The notes: generated from the sequence alone by a model not told the origin. 36,433 nucleotides of DNA from Candidatus Babeliaceae bacterium (GCA_019744895.1 JAIETV010000009.1:1-36433); one strand, 5' to 3'. Shown: positions 17,996 to 26,445, counted from the first letter of the stretch. Numbers and translations: made by a program.

Positions 17996-18982
17996 ATGCT
18001 TGCTGCTATATATTGGTGGTATTTGCGTAATTTTATTTTTCTATTTATTCCATTATTGACTTTTTTTGATAAAAAGCTTCGACCTATAAGCCCTTTTGTA
18101 TTTTTTTCTTTGGCTTTATATTGTGTATTGCTTGAATATAACTATAAGAAAATACAAAATAAAATTTTAGGATTTCATTCAACGCTTTTAGTCAAAGTTG
18201 ATGATATATATTTTAATGAGATTAAAAACACCTACAAAATCACAGGAATAGCCGAAATAAATGGGTCAAAAAAGGCAGCACGAATTCAACTTTTTTCTAA
18301 AACAAAACCCTTGTTTAATGCAGGCGATAACGTTGAATTTAAAAATTTAAATTTTAATAAAATAACTAACCCTGAATACTCAAACTATTTACTTAAAGAG
18401 AATATTCATGCTACGACTTATTGCAATAAGTTGTTAAGCACTAAAAAAAAACAAATTAAAACTAAAACAATTAATACAAAAGAGATATCTCTACAAATAG
18501 AAAATCAAATATCAAATAAAATGTCTAATATTGCAGGGAATCTTTTCAGTTCTCTTTTTCTTGGATCAAAAAAATATATAGAATGCCAAGACCTGACAAT
18601 AAAAAACTGTTTTAATACCTGGGGCATCAATCACTTTCTTGCAAGATCAGGACTTCACGTAACTTTAATTTTATTTTTTATTATATTTATGGGAAGAATT
18701 TGCCTTATACCATTTAATTATTTAAATCTTATAACCAGTTTTTTTCTTTTAGCTTATAGCCTATTTTCATATTCAAGCATTTCATTCTTTAGAGCCTTTA
18801 TAACAGCTCTTATGGGGATATGGTGTTTAACAATGCGTGTTCCTCTTAATTCTTTACATTTAGTGACCTTAGCTTTTCTAATATCGATTATCTATAATCC
18901 CTTTTTTGCTCTTTTTTTGGATTTTCAGCTTACTTTTTTATTAACTTGGGGACTTTGTGTACTCGCTTCGCTTGATTTTTAA
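17996..18982 (+). CDS. ComEC/Rec2-like membrane channel, Competence domain only (C-terminally short)
   Basis: The protein resembles the ComEC DNA-uptake channel. An N-terminal pair of hydrophobic segments is followed by an OB-like soluble part (residues ~60-150) and the membrane Competence domain. The signature is WGINHFLARSGLHVTLI (consensus HLLAISGLHV). Further on come SISFFRAFITALMG, then RVPLNSLHLVTLAFLISIIYNP and DFQLTFLLTWGLC. It stops right after this last motif. Full-length ComEC has more helices and a C-terminal metallo-beta-lactamase-like nuclease domain, both missing here, and the next gene is unrelated. The start is uncertain: the ATG at 17888 would overlap bcp by 65 bases, so I prefer 17996; neither has a clear ribosome site. 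It may be a decayed gene or a minimal channel. Confidence 0.72.
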   Translation: MLAAIYWWYLRNFIFLFIPLLTFFDKKLRPISPFVFFSLALYCVLLEYNYKKIQNKILGFHSTLLVKVDDIYFNEIKNTYKITGIAEINGSKKAARIQLFSKTKPLFNAGDNVEFKNLNFNKITNPEYSNYLLKENIHATTYCNKLLSTKKKQIKTKTINTKEISLQIENQISNKMSNIAGNLFSSLFLGSKKYIECQDLTIKNCFNTWGINHFLARSGLHVTLILFFIIFMGRICLIPFNYLNLITSFFLLAYSLFSYSSISFFRAFITALMGIWCLTMRVPLNSLHLVTLAFLISIIYNPFFALFLDFQLTFLLTWGLCVLASLDF

Positions 18983-19053
18983 AGCATTTTCTTGATAACG
19001 TTAAAATAGGGAATTTTAAGAAAAACTAAGATTTTACTTAGTAAGGGGAGAGT

Positions 19054-20439
19054 ATGATTTTTTTTGCAAAATTACATTTACCGGTTATCCTTTTTTTCAC
19101 ACTTACAACTCAAGCGCAAAATATTGCCAAAATAGCTTATAACAATAATTTCAATTTTCTTCCCTCAGATTACATCCCCCAACAAAAACCCTTTACCATA
19201 ATCTTGTATATGGCTGCAGATAATGACTTGCGCTCTTTTGTTTACAGAAATCTTGAAGAAATCAAATATCTGTTGCGTGCAACACCTGCTTCTCAAAATT
19301 TCAACATCTTTGTACATCTGGATGTGCATAACCCAGGGCAAAAGAAAATGACCTTTCATCTTGTTTCATACAGAAATGAACTTTGTATAGCGTGGCAGGG
19401 TGAAATGGATAGCGGAAAAGAAGAAACTTTCATATATGCCTATTCAGAAGCAATGAAATTCTGTCCCGGAGAAAAAGTAATAATTGGGTTATGGAATCAC
19501 GGCACGGGCGACCTAAACCCAACAACAAGCAAAATATTTAATCCTACAAATCTCTTTGAGTTTGATCCAGAAGAACAGAAAATAGTTCTTAATAGATCAA
19601 TAAGTTTTTTTGATTATCTTGAAAACTTCTGTTCTAGTGATGATAGAGGAATTTGTTTTGATGATTCGACGCGAAATTACTTAAAAAATCAAAACGTTGG
19701 CAATGCTCTAGAAAAAATCTGCAATACGATGCGAAATGGAAAAAAAATAGATTTAATATTTTGCGATGCGTGCCTTATGTCAGGAATTGGCTTTATAAGG
19801 GAAATAAGGCCTTGGGCAAATTATTTAATAGCTTCCGAAGAGGTTGTTCTTGCAACCGGGTTCAGATATGACCAAGTTCTTAACTTTTTCAATCAAGATG
19901 ATCCTGATATTAAAGAATTTATTAAGCACACTATAAAAGTCTTTGAAACAACCTATCAAAAACTTACTCCCGACTATACACTTTCTGGAATAGACCTTCA
20001 AAGCGTTGAACCTCTTTATGAATCGATTAATGATATAGCTGAGCTACTCATTGAAGCTTTAAGATATCAAAAAAAAGGTTCGGTAAAAGAATTTATAAGA
20101 AAATCCAGCTGGCGAAATAATTGTACAAGCTTTGATGAAATAACTTATAAAGACCTTAAACATTTATTAACAAATTTCAAAAAAAATATCTCATCCTTTG
20201 AATTAACTGATATCGAAAAAGAAAATTCAATCAAAAATCAGCTCGGGAAAAAGATAACTTTGGCGATTCAACAAATTTGTGATTGCGTAATCAGCCATTG
20301 CGCCGGAAAAAATCTTTCACAATCAGGAGGGATTTCAATTTATGTTCCAGAAACACGAGTTCATTCTTCCTTTCAACATACAACATTTGCAAAAAATAAC
20401 CTCTGGTTTGTCATGGTCAGCCTGTATCTAGCATCCTAA
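19054..20439 (+). CDS. Secreted clostripain-like cysteine protease (peptidase C11)
   Basis: This 461-residue protease belongs to the C11/clostripain family. Residues 1-21 are a signal peptide (MIFFAKLHLPVILFFTLTTQ). The core begins TIILYMAADNDLRSF, typical of C11. The catalytic dyad is visible as His149 in GLWNHGTG and Cys240 in FCDACLMSG. IASEEVVLATGF downstream is the usual SEE segment of the substrate pocket. The C-terminal part has GGISIYVPETR, also typical. AAGGGGAG lies immediately before the ATG, so the start is firm. It stands alone between the comEC-like gene and the putative origin. With its signal peptide it is a candidate effector or envelope-processing protease; which is not shown by sequence. 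Confidence 0.9.
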   Translation: MIFFAKLHLPVILFFTLTTQAQNIAKIAYNNNFNFLPSDYIPQQKPFTIILYMAADNDLRSFVYRNLEEIKYLLRATPASQNFNIFVHLDVHNPGQKKMTFHLVSYRNELCIAWQGEMDSGKEETFIYAYSEAMKFCPGEKVIIGLWNHGTGDLNPTTSKIFNPTNLFEFDPEEQKIVLNRSISFFDYLENFCSSDDRGICFDDSTRNYLKNQNVGNALEKICNTMRNGKKIDLIFCDACLMSGIGFIREIRPWANYLIASEEVVLATGFRYDQVLNFFNQDDPDIKEFIKHTIKVFETTYQKLTPDYTLSGIDLQSVEPLYESINDIAELLIEALRYQKKGSVKEFIRKSSWRNNCTSFDEITYKDLKHLLTNFKKNISSFELTDIEKENSIKNQLGKKITLAIQQICDCVISHCAGKNLSQSGGISIYVPETRVHSSFQHTTFAKNNLWFVMVSLYLAS

Positions 20440-20594
20440 CAAAACATATATATTAATCTGTTCAAGAGAATCAATATATTTTTGCGCAACAAGAAAAGTG
20501 CTTACAATAAAAGGATTAGGCAAAAATACATTCAGAAGGCAACTATTCACCCTGATTCAAAAGCAACAAACTAAAAAATTAAAAGTGTAAGTGG

Positions 20595-20645
20595 AAAATA
20601 ATTTTTTTGTTGCAATTACTTTTTGTGCAACAAAAAAATTATTTT
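20595..20645. repeat. 20-bp perfect inverted repeat with alternative pairing partner
   Basis: Arms at 20595-20614 and 20626-20645 are perfectly complementary around an 11-base loop. The right arm's TGCAACAAAAAAA can instead pair with TTTTTTTGTTGCA at 20653-20665, so two mutually exclusive hairpins are possible. GGGCCC (20647-20652) lies between. The element follows the C11 gene by about 155 bases and may end its transcript or insulate the origin. Confidence 0.75.
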
Positions 20646-20681
20646 AGGGCCCTTTTTTTGTTGCACAATATATCACGCAGG

Positions 20682-20739
20682 AAAATAATTTATCTATTTG
20701 AATTAATTATCGATTTAATTCAAATAGATAAATTATTTT
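20682..20739. repeat. 24-bp perfect inverted repeat (long AT-rich hairpin) beside the origin
   Basis: Arms at 20682-20705 and 20716-20739 match perfectly, and one further pair in the loop gives 25 bp. The stem is almost all A/T, and the right arm runs into T residues. It ends 19 bases before the first DnaA box. It could be an unusual terminator for rightward transcripts or a structural part of the origin. Confidence 0.8.
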
Positions 20740-20757
20740 TTTTATATAAAGCCCACT

Positions 20758-20944
20758 ATGTGGATAACTTGTGGATAACTTGTGGATAACTCAGCTTTTA
20801 ATGTGGATAACTTCTTTTTAAGAGAAATGGTAGAACAACCAAAATCAAATTCTGCAGGCACTATCCGGATGATGAGCAATCAATAACGCTCATCCAAAGG
20901 TGCTTTTCAAAGTTATCCACAAGTTATCCACAAGTTATCCACAT
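20758..20944. repeat. 34-bp perfect inverted repeat made of DnaA-box triplets
   Basis: Bases 20758-20791 and 20911-20944 are exact reverse complements, separated by 119 bp. Each arm is three DnaA boxes joined by two-base linkers, so the arms point in opposite directions around a dyad near 20851. The spacer holds one extra box (20802-20810) and a small hairpin (20871-20877 with 20888-20894). Confidence 0.92.
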
Positions 20945-21062
20945 TCGAAAATCTTCCAAAATGACGACCTGGAAGAGATATTATAAAAGTTATCCACAAA
21001 AACCTATTGGCTTACTGTTATATTTAATAATATATTTATATATATAATAATAGGCATATACA
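20758..21062. other. Putative chromosomal replication origin (oriC)
   Basis: Eight perfect DnaA boxes (TTATCCACA) lie in 240 bases of non-coding DNA. Four are on the - strand at 20759, 20770, 20781 and 20802. Four are on the + strand at 20913, 20924, 20935 and 20990. Within each triplet the spacing is exactly 11 bp, so DnaA would load on one helical face; 20935 to 20990 is 55 bp, five times 11. A run of almost only A and T at 21018-21053 follows and is the likely unwinding element; it contains TAATAATAG (21045-21053), which fits a DnaA-trio pattern, though not directly beside a box. Hand counts on the + strand show C above G to the left (4381-4440: 13 C, 8 G; 8821-8880: 14 C, 7 G) and G above C to the right (23881-23940: 7 C, 17 G; 27961-28020: 4 C, 19 G). 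That is the direction expected at an origin. Confidence 0.87.
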
Positions 21063-21139
21063 CAAATAGAAATGTTTTATGACGAATTAAATTTCTGGCA
21101 CACTAATGTCTTTTCAGAACAAAAAAATTATGGTACTCT

Positions 21140-21168
21140 TTGATTACAATTTTCGCTCAATTCACAAT
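21140..21168 (+). promoter_or_regulatory. Candidate promoter for nusA-infB
   Basis: TTGATT (21140-21145), a 17-base spacer and CACAAT (21163-21168) give four of six matches to each sigma-70 box. Transcription would start near 21175, just before AAGGGA and the GTG start of nusA. The assignment is by eye only. Confidence 0.35.
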
Positions 21169-21188
21169 TTTGGGATTTAAGGGAACTC

Positions 21189-22247
21189 GTGAAACTCTCT
21201 CTTGTAATAGATGAACTCATATCAGAAAAAGGTCTTGACCGCACAGTCCTTAGTGGAATTATGTGCGAGGGTATCTTGGCCGCTTATAAAAAAAAATATC
21301 CAGACTTGGATATCAGCGTAGAATATAATAAAAAAACTGACGAAATCGATGCTTTTGTTAAAAAAACAGTTGTCTCCTCTGTCCATGATGAGAACTCGCA
21401 AATCAGCATCCGTAAGGCTCGAGCCTTAAAAGAAGATATTGCTATTGATGAAACCTTGAATGTCCCATTTACTGAAAAAATTGGTCGTATTGAAATCTTA
21501 AAGGCAAAGCAAATCATCGCTCAAAAGATACGCTCAATCGAAGCGCTCACGATTTACAATGAATTTAAGCCCAAAGAAGGGACTATTGTGTATGGTGTTG
21601 TATATAAAAACGAGCATAGCGGATCAATCGTCAAGCTTGGAGACACCTTTGCATTTCTACCAAAGTCTCTTATGATTCCTGAAGAAAAATTGTCGATAGG
21701 TTATTCTATACGCGCGCTATTGAAAGAAGTCTTGGCTGAACCGCGCCATGAAAACCAATTGATTTTAGACCGCTCTTCGGTTGATTTTTTGTCTGGGCTC
21801 TTTGAGATTGAAATTCCTGAGGTTTTTGAAAAGCTTGTAGAGATAAAAAAGATTGTTCGCGCTCCAGGATACAAGTCTAAAGTTGCCGTTATATCTCACG
21901 AGAAAAATATAGACCCGGTGGGTACCTGCGTTGGTGTCGGCGGTGCTCGTATTAAGCCAATTTTGCGCGAGCTTGGGAATGAAAAAATAGACATAATCGA
22001 ATATTCCCCTGATATCGAAGATTTTATTAGAGATGCGCTTAAGCCTGCAGAGATAAACAGGGTACAAATGACTGATGATGCAAATGCAAATGTATGGGTT
22101 GATGAAGATCAACGATCATTTGCTATAGGCAAGATGGGACAAAATATATCCCTGGCCGCTCAGCTTACCGGAGTAAGTATTCATTTGGTTAAAAATGAAT
22201 CGATTGAGCTCCCGAAAATTGAAGAATCTGCTGAGATCATAGAATAA
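21189..22247 (+). CDS. nusA: Transcription termination/antitermination factor NusA
   Basis: NusA binds RNA polymerase and modulates pausing, termination and antitermination. The 352-residue protein has the N-terminal polymerase-binding domain (GIMCEGILAAYKKKYP), an S1 domain near residues 130-195 (GTIVYGVVYKNEHSG) and tandem KH domains. These include RAPGYKSKVAVIS, DPVGTCVGVGGARIKPIL and, in KH2, FAIGKMGQNISLAAQLTG. It ends after KH2, without the C-terminal acidic repeats of E. coli NusA, as in many bacteria. The GTG start is supported by AAGGGA five bases upstream. infB follows after 16 bases, the conserved nusA-infB order. The usual upstream rimP is absent; the putative origin lies there instead. 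Confidence 0.96.
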   Translation: MKLSLVIDELISEKGLDRTVLSGIMCEGILAAYKKKYPDLDISVEYNKKTDEIDAFVKKTVVSSVHDENSQISIRKARALKEDIAIDETLNVPFTEKIGRIEILKAKQIIAQKIRSIEALTIYNEFKPKEGTIVYGVVYKNEHSGSIVKLGDTFAFLPKSLMIPEEKLSIGYSIRALLKEVLAEPRHENQLILDRSSVDFLSGLFEIEIPEVFEKLVEIKKIVRAPGYKSKVAVISHEKNIDPVGTCVGVGGARIKPILRELGNEKIDIIEYSPDIEDFIRDALKPAEINRVQMTDDANANVWVDEDQRSFAIGKMGQNISLAAQLTGVSIHLVKNESIELPKIEESAEIIE

Positions 22248-22263
22248 GAGTAGGTAGTCCCAG

Positions 22264-24210
22264 ATGGCAATTCGTGTGTATGAGTATTCAAAGAAAAGCG
22301 GAGTTCCGAGCAAAAACATTATCACTTTGCTCGAAGAAAATGGTTTTATTGTGCCGAATCATATGACCCATTTAAGCGATGAGATGATAGATTTTTTAAA
22401 TAAACAAAATAATTCAAAGGACGCGGCTATTAAAAATCTTGGGAATAAAAAGAACACGCGAAATTCTATAAATTTTAAAAAAAATAATTCGGATAAAGAG
22501 ATTGAAACTCCTCTTAAAAAAGAGCTTTTTCACACCTCAATGACCGTTGCGCAATTTTGTGATACCACCGATGTATCAGCTAATGATCTTATCGTCTATC
22601 TACTTAAAAAAGGAATTGTAGCACCGAAAAATTATGTCTTGTCTGAAAAACTTGTCGAAGATCTTGCTCATCATTTCAACATTCAATTTAGTGAAAAAAT
22701 TGTAGCTCAACAATCTGAAGCTGAACGCTCCATTAGTGCTGTAAAGGGAACAGAGAAGCGCGCCCCTATAGTAGTAATCGTAGGTCACGTAGATCACGGT
22801 AAAACGACCTTGCTGGATTATATTCGCAAGACTCGTGTGGCTGAAAAAGAAAAGGGTGGCATCACACAGCATTTGGGTGCTTATGAGGTATTGGTCGATA
22901 AAGACCCAATTGTTTTTCTAGATACCCCTGGCCATGAGGCGTTCTCTCTTATTCGCGTACGTGGACTTAAAGTTGCTGACATAGCAATCCTTGTTGTTGC
23001 AGCAGATGATGGTGTTATGCCTCAAACAGTCGAGTCAATAAAAAGAATAAAGGCAGCAGGTGTCACCGTTATTGTTGCTCTGAATAAAATTGACAAAGCT
23101 ACGTCTGCTCAAATTGAAGCAACCAAAAGATCTCTGGCTCAATATGATTTGCTACCGGAAGACTGGGGCGGCCAAACTGTTGTTGTTCCTATTTCAGCAA
23201 AACTTGGAACTGGAGTCGCTGATTTGCTGGAAGTGATTCATTTGCAATCGCAAATTATGGATCTTTTTACCAACACAAAAGCTCAAGCTAAAGGATTTGT
23301 TCTTGAATCTAAGATTGAAAAAGGTCGTGGGCTTGTCGCAACGTTAATAACTCACCAGGGCACTCTCAAGATCGGCGATTATTTTATTTGCGACTTAGTT
23401 CAAGGTAGAGTAGCTTCGCTGACTAATTCTCAAGGAATACAGGTAAAGCAGGTTTTGCCTGCAATGCCTGTGGCTATAACAGGATTTGATATGCAACCCC
23501 AAGTTGGAGCCCTTTTGGAGGTTGTTTCTGCAGAAGAATATAAATTGCATAAAAATAAAAATGTTGAGCGAGTTTCCTCAATGGCAACAATGCACACCAC
23601 GGATGAAGCTGTAACCATTGTTATTCGCTCAGATAATATGTCTTCAAAAGAAGCTATTTTGGGTGAAATAGAAAGATTGTCCAAGAAAAGCTTTAAACCT
23701 CTGCACGTCGTCTCTGCAGGAATAGGTATGATTACAGAAAGTGACGTCGAGCTTGCCCATGAAACTCATGCAATTATTTATGGGTTCAATATTAAAATAG
23801 ACAAGCAGGCTGCGCGCGAAGCCCAAAAAATGGGCGTTGCCATTAAAGTTCATGATATTATTTACAAGCTTTTAGAAGATTTAGAATTGCTTGCAGAGCA
23901 AGGTAAGCCGGTTAAAAAAGTGCTTAAGAAAATGGGCGAAGCTGTTGTTCTTAAGGTATTTGATATTAAAGGTGTAGGTGTTGTTGCAGGCGCGCAAGTC
24001 AAGTCTGGCCGATTTGTCAAAGAAGGTGGCAAAGTTTTAATATATCGAGGTAAATACAAGGCTGGCGAAGGTTCCCTAAAGAGCTTACAGCGAGATAAGA
24101 AAACTGTTAAAGAGGTTCAAGCGGGCTTTGAATGCGCCTTTATGGTCGACAACTTTTCTGATTGGATAGTTGATGATCGAGTCGAGTGCTTTATAGAAGT
24201 TCCTGAATAA
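22264..24210 (+). CDS. infB: Translation initiation factor IF-2
   Basis: IF-2 is a GTPase that brings initiator fMet-tRNA to the 30S subunit and promotes subunit joining. The protein begins with an IF2_N-type helical module ([21 protein letters not shown]) and a second one ([22 protein letters not shown]) joined by a short basic linker. The G domain has [10 protein letters not shown] (G1), [12 protein letters not shown] (G2), DTPGHEAF (G3), NKID (G4) and SAK (G5). Domains II, III and IV follow, including the C2-type end [24 protein letters not shown]. At 648 residues it is compact because the linker is short. It forms an operon with nusA; the downstream membrane transferase has its own strong ribosome site 24 bases on. 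Confidence 0.97.
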   Translation: MAIRVYEYSKKSGVPSKNIITLLEENGFIVPNHMTHLSDEMIDFLNKQNNSKDAAIKNLGNKKNTRNSINFKKNNSDKEIETPLKKELFHTSMTVAQFCDTTDVSANDLIVYLLKKGIVAPKNYVLSEKLVEDLAHHFNIQFSEKIVAQQSEAERSISAVKGTEKRAPIVVIVGHVDHGKTTLLDYIRKTRVAEKEKGGITQHLGAYEVLVDKDPIVFLDTPGHEAFSLIRVRGLKVADIAILVVAADDGVMPQTVESIKRIKAAGVTVIVALNKIDKATSAQIEATKRSLAQYDLLPEDWGGQTVVVPISAKLGTGVADLLEVIHLQSQIMDLFTNTKAQAKGFVLESKIEKGRGLVATLITHQGTLKIGDYFICDLVQGRVASLTNSQGIQVKQVLPAMPVAITGFDMQPQVGALLEVVSAEEYKLHKNKNVERVSSMATMHTTDEAVTIVIRSDNMSSKEAILGEIERLSKKSFKPLHVVSAGIGMITESDVELAHETHAIIYGFNIKIDKQAAREAQKMGVAIKVHDIIYKLLEDLELLAEQGKPVKKVLKKMGEAVVLKVFDIKGVGVVAGAQVKSGRFVKEGGKVLIYRGKYKAGEGSLKSLQRDKKTVKEVQAGFECAFMVDNFSDWIVDDRVECFIEVPE

Positions 24211-24234
24211 AATTAAAAAAAGGGGAAGTAGTAT

Positions 24235-25278
24235 ATGATAGGTTTGTTCCCTTTTGTAGTACTTATTGCTGCGTGCATTTTTGCAATTCTTACAAGTTTT
24301 CTTATAACCCCTCTTTTTATTAAAATTGCTTTTGCTCGAGACATACTTGACAGGCCAACTGGTCTAAAAAATCACAAAACTCCCGTACCATATCTTGGTG
24401 GGCTTGCTGTTTACTCTTCGTTCATTATCGCCCTTGCCCTTTTTTTTCCAGTCGATCAAAATTTAAGTTTTTTTCTTATAGGTTCAACGCTTTTGTTACT
24501 TATCGGTCTTGTGGACGATTTAATGCCTTTAAGTGCTTTTTATAAGTTGTTGGGTCAGATTATGGCGGCCCTTTGCTTTCTAAAAGGCGGTTTTTTTTTA
24601 AAACAAGAATTTATTGGCTCATTTTCTTCTCCGTTGTTCCCCTATCTTTTTATGGCGATATCGTTTTTTTGGGTTCTTACAATTGTTAATGCAATTAATT
24701 TGGTCGATATCATGGATGGGCTTGCCTCTACCTCGGCTCTTGGTGTTTTTATCGGTTTTTTTGTTTTTGCTTGTATATTTAATCGATACTGCGTAGCTTT
24801 GATTATTAGCATATGCATAGGAACTCTTGTAGGTTTTTTACATTTTAATAAAGCGCCTGCTAAAATTTACCTTGGCGATGCAGGGTCATTATTTATAGGA
24901 GGAATACTTGCAACTATACCTTTTATGTTACCCTGGGGCACATATACAGCCTTTGGTTTTTTGACACCTGTAATTATTCTTGGCGTACCATTGGTAGAAG
25001 TTTTAAGTTTGGTTATTATAAGGACTTGCAAAGGTACCCCGTTTTATTTAGGCTCACCAGATCATTTTGCACACTATTATTTAGCGCAGAGCTGGTCTAA
25101 AAAAAGTATTTTAGTTATTGTAACGGCATTTAATATCATTCTTATAATAGTTTCATTGTTATTTAATCTTGGATATCTATCTATTTTATCAACAATAATC
25201 ACCTTGTTTTTGTTGCTCGTTGCATGGTGCGCAACATTATATGGCAAGTATATGCTATTTTTCATCAATAAAAAGTGA
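24235..25278 (+). CDS. Polyprenyl-phosphate sugar-1-phosphate transferase (WecA/TagO/MraY superfamily)
   Basis: This 347-residue membrane enzyme of glycosyltransferase family 4 loads a sugar phosphate from a UDP-sugar onto a polyprenyl-phosphate carrier. About ten hydrophobic segments are present. Cytoplasmic-loop motifs are KTPVPYLGG, LIGLVDDLMPLS with the Asp pair, NAINLVDIMDGLAS, KAPAKIYLGDAGSLFIGG, and GSPDHFAHYYL, the His-containing loop of the WecA/TagO side. MraY proper has a different HH loop, so I favour a WecA/TagO-type start of a surface polysaccharide over peptidoglycan synthesis. AGGGGAAG precedes the ATG. A strong terminator follows about 30 bases after the stop. No other polysaccharide genes are adjacent. 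Confidence 0.9.
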   Translation: MIGLFPFVVLIAACIFAILTSFLITPLFIKIAFARDILDRPTGLKNHKTPVPYLGGLAVYSSFIIALALFFPVDQNLSFFLIGSTLLLLIGLVDDLMPLSAFYKLLGQIMAALCFLKGGFFLKQEFIGSFSSPLFPYLFMAISFFWVLTIVNAINLVDIMDGLASTSALGVFIGFFVFACIFNRYCVALIISICIGTLVGFLHFNKAPAKIYLGDAGSLFIGGILATIPFMLPWGTYTAFGFLTPVIILGVPLVEVLSLVIIRTCKGTPFYLGSPDHFAHYYLAQSWSKKSILVIVTAFNIILIIVSLLFNLGYLSILSTIITLFLLLVAWCATLYGKYMLFFINKK

Positions 25279-25305
25279 TTTCTGGTTCATTGCAACATAT
25301 TAATT

Positions 25306-25337
25306 AAAAAAGTCCCTTACTTAAGGGACTTTTTTTG
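25306..25337 (+). terminator. Intrinsic terminator after the WecA-like gene
   Basis: GTCCCTTA (25312-25319) and TAAGGGAC (25322-25329) form an 8-bp stem, extended by A/T pairs on both sides, and are followed by seven T residues. It lies 27 bases after the stop codon. Confidence 0.9.
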
Positions 25338-25419
25338 TTGCTATTTTTAATGCAGGATTTTTTTTGTTGTTTTTTATTGAAATCGTGAAAAGATTAGAGA
25401 AGCTTTTGAAGTAACATCT

Positions 25420-25459
25420 GTTGATTATTACCCTATGCTCCTTCTGGGTAATAATCAAC
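25420..25459. repeat. 14-bp perfect inverted repeat between convergent genes
   Basis: GTTGATTATTACCC (25420-25433) and its exact complement (25446-25459) flank a 12-base loop. There is no T-run on either side, so it is not a standard terminator. It lies between the WecA-like gene and nfo. Confidence 0.75.
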
Positions 25460-25491
25460 AAAGTTTCAGTAGCACTGCTTTTATAGAAAGT

Positions 25492-25520
25492 GTGCGCCTT
25501 ATCTTCTACAAAAGGCGCAT
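25492..25520 (-). terminator. Hairpin directly after nfo, possible terminator
   Basis: Bases 25492-25500 and 25512-25520 pair over 8-9 positions (AAGGCGC core), beginning two bases past the nfo stop codon. The T-run beyond the stem is poor, so this may be a 3'-end stabiliser rather than a full terminator. Confidence 0.5.
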
Positions 25521-25521
25521 A

Positions 25522-26376
25522 CTACTTTATAAGCGATATTAATTTTGATAGATTCATTGAATCCTCTTCAAGGCCCTGACCCTTCGGCGTTTCTAGTATT
25601 TTTGCAGTATTGTTAAATCTTTCATCGTTCATAATGAGCTCGAAAGCTTTAAGATCTATACGGCCTTTGCCTATATGTGCATGACGGTCGACATTTGACC
25701 CCAGAGGTTTAAGTGAATCATTGATATGAATGGCATGTAGTTTTCGTATATCAAGAAGAGTGTCGAATTCTTTCCAAAAACTTCCATAGCTTTCTTCAGT
25801 TGTGAAAATATAACCTGCTGCAAAAGCATGGCATGTGTCAAAACAGAAACCTACACGCTCTTTTTGTTCTATATGATAATAGATCTCCTGGAGCTCTTCA
25901 AGTTTTGAACCTATTGTTGAGCCTTGCCCTGCCATATTTTCAATAAGTATTTTGGCGCCTTCATTTTTTTCCAGCGAATAATTTATGCTGTCGGCGCAAT
26001 TTGAAAGCGCTACTTTTGTGGCCGATTCCAAACGCGAACCGGGATGAAGGACTAAGTATGGAATCTCTAATATAGAGCATGTCTGAAGCTCCATTTTAAG
26101 CATCTTGACAGCCCTATTTCTGCTATCTTTGTCCGGAGATGCCGGGTTCATCAAGTATGATGCATGAACAATTATAGTTTTTACAGTAGAATTATTTTTA
26201 GCTGCTATAAATTCTTCTACTGCATCAAGCAAGGGCAGCTTGAATGCCCATTGACGATTTGAATGCGTGAATATCTGAATGGCAGTACAATTAAGTTCTT
26301 GCGCCGTCTTTATTGAGCGGTGAAGGCCGCCGGCAGTAGAAAGATGCGCCCCAAGTAATAGTGTTGACTTATTCAT
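25522..26376 (-). CDS. nfo: Endonuclease IV (AP endonuclease)
   Basis: Nfo cleaves DNA 5' to abasic sites in base-excision repair, using three zinc ions in a TIM barrel. The 284-residue protein begins LLLGAHLSTAGGLHRSI. The metal ligands expected in the family are all there: His in IIVHASYLMN, His in YLVLHPGS, Glu in LIENMAGQGS, Asp and His in FCFDTCHAFAAGY, His in AIHINDS, Asp-x-His in NVDRHAHIGKG and Glu in ILETPKG. I start at the ATG at 26376, which has AAAGGGA about six bases upstream; the frame is open to 26433, but that extension has no family match. With the photolyase and the MutY-like enzyme it gives this window three DNA-repair genes. Confidence 0.95.
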   Translation of the reverse strand: MNKSTLLLGAHLSTAGGLHRSIKTAQELNCTAIQIFTHSNRQWAFKLPLLDAVEEFIAAKNNSTVKTIIVHASYLMNPASPDKDSRNRAVKMLKMELQTCSILEIPYLVLHPGSRLESATKVALSNCADSINYSLEKNEGAKILIENMAGQGSTIGSKLEELQEIYYHIEQKERVGFCFDTCHAFAAGYIFTTEESYGSFWKEFDTLLDIRKLHAIHINDSLKPLGSNVDRHAHIGKGRIDLKAFELIMNDERFNNTAKILETPKGQGLEEDSMNLSKLISLIK

Positions 26377-26405
26377 GAAAATCCCTTTATTTATAGAGAA
26401 AAATG

Positions 26406-26433
26406 AGTATAAATGAGTTGACAAATTAAGCAA
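26406..26433 (-). promoter_or_regulatory. Candidate promoter for nfo
   Basis: Reading the - strand, TTGCTT (26433-26428), a 16-base spacer and TATACT (26411-26406) form a plausible sigma-70 promoter about 30 bases upstream of the nfo ATG. The -10 box is good and the -35 weak. Confidence 0.4.
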
Positions 26434-26445
26434 ATCTATTAGATT
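26418..26445 (+). promoter_or_regulatory. Candidate promoter for the outer-membrane barrel gene
   Basis: A consensus TTGACA (26418-26423) is followed after 16 bases by TAGATT (26440-26445). It overlaps the candidate nfo promoter on the other strand and would give a leader of about 100 bases. Confidence 0.35.

Noticed and set aside
18983-19053. Small hairpin (ACTAAG/CTTAGT) before the C11 protease ribosome site
   Set aside because: Only 6 bp of A/T-rich stem; expected by chance in such DNA.
20607-20789. 60-codon open frame in the origin region
   Set aside because: It is built from the hairpin arms and the DnaA boxes, has no ribosome site and no protein-like composition.
20911-20944. Short CRISPR-like direct repeat of 11-bp units
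   Set aside because: The unit is the DnaA box, the array is inverted around a dyad and there are no spacers; no CRISPR array or cas gene is visible.
26377-26433. Upstream start for nfo giving 19 extra residues
   Set aside because: The ATG at 26376 has a good AAAGGGA and the family N-terminus; the extension has neither and overlaps the candidate promoter.
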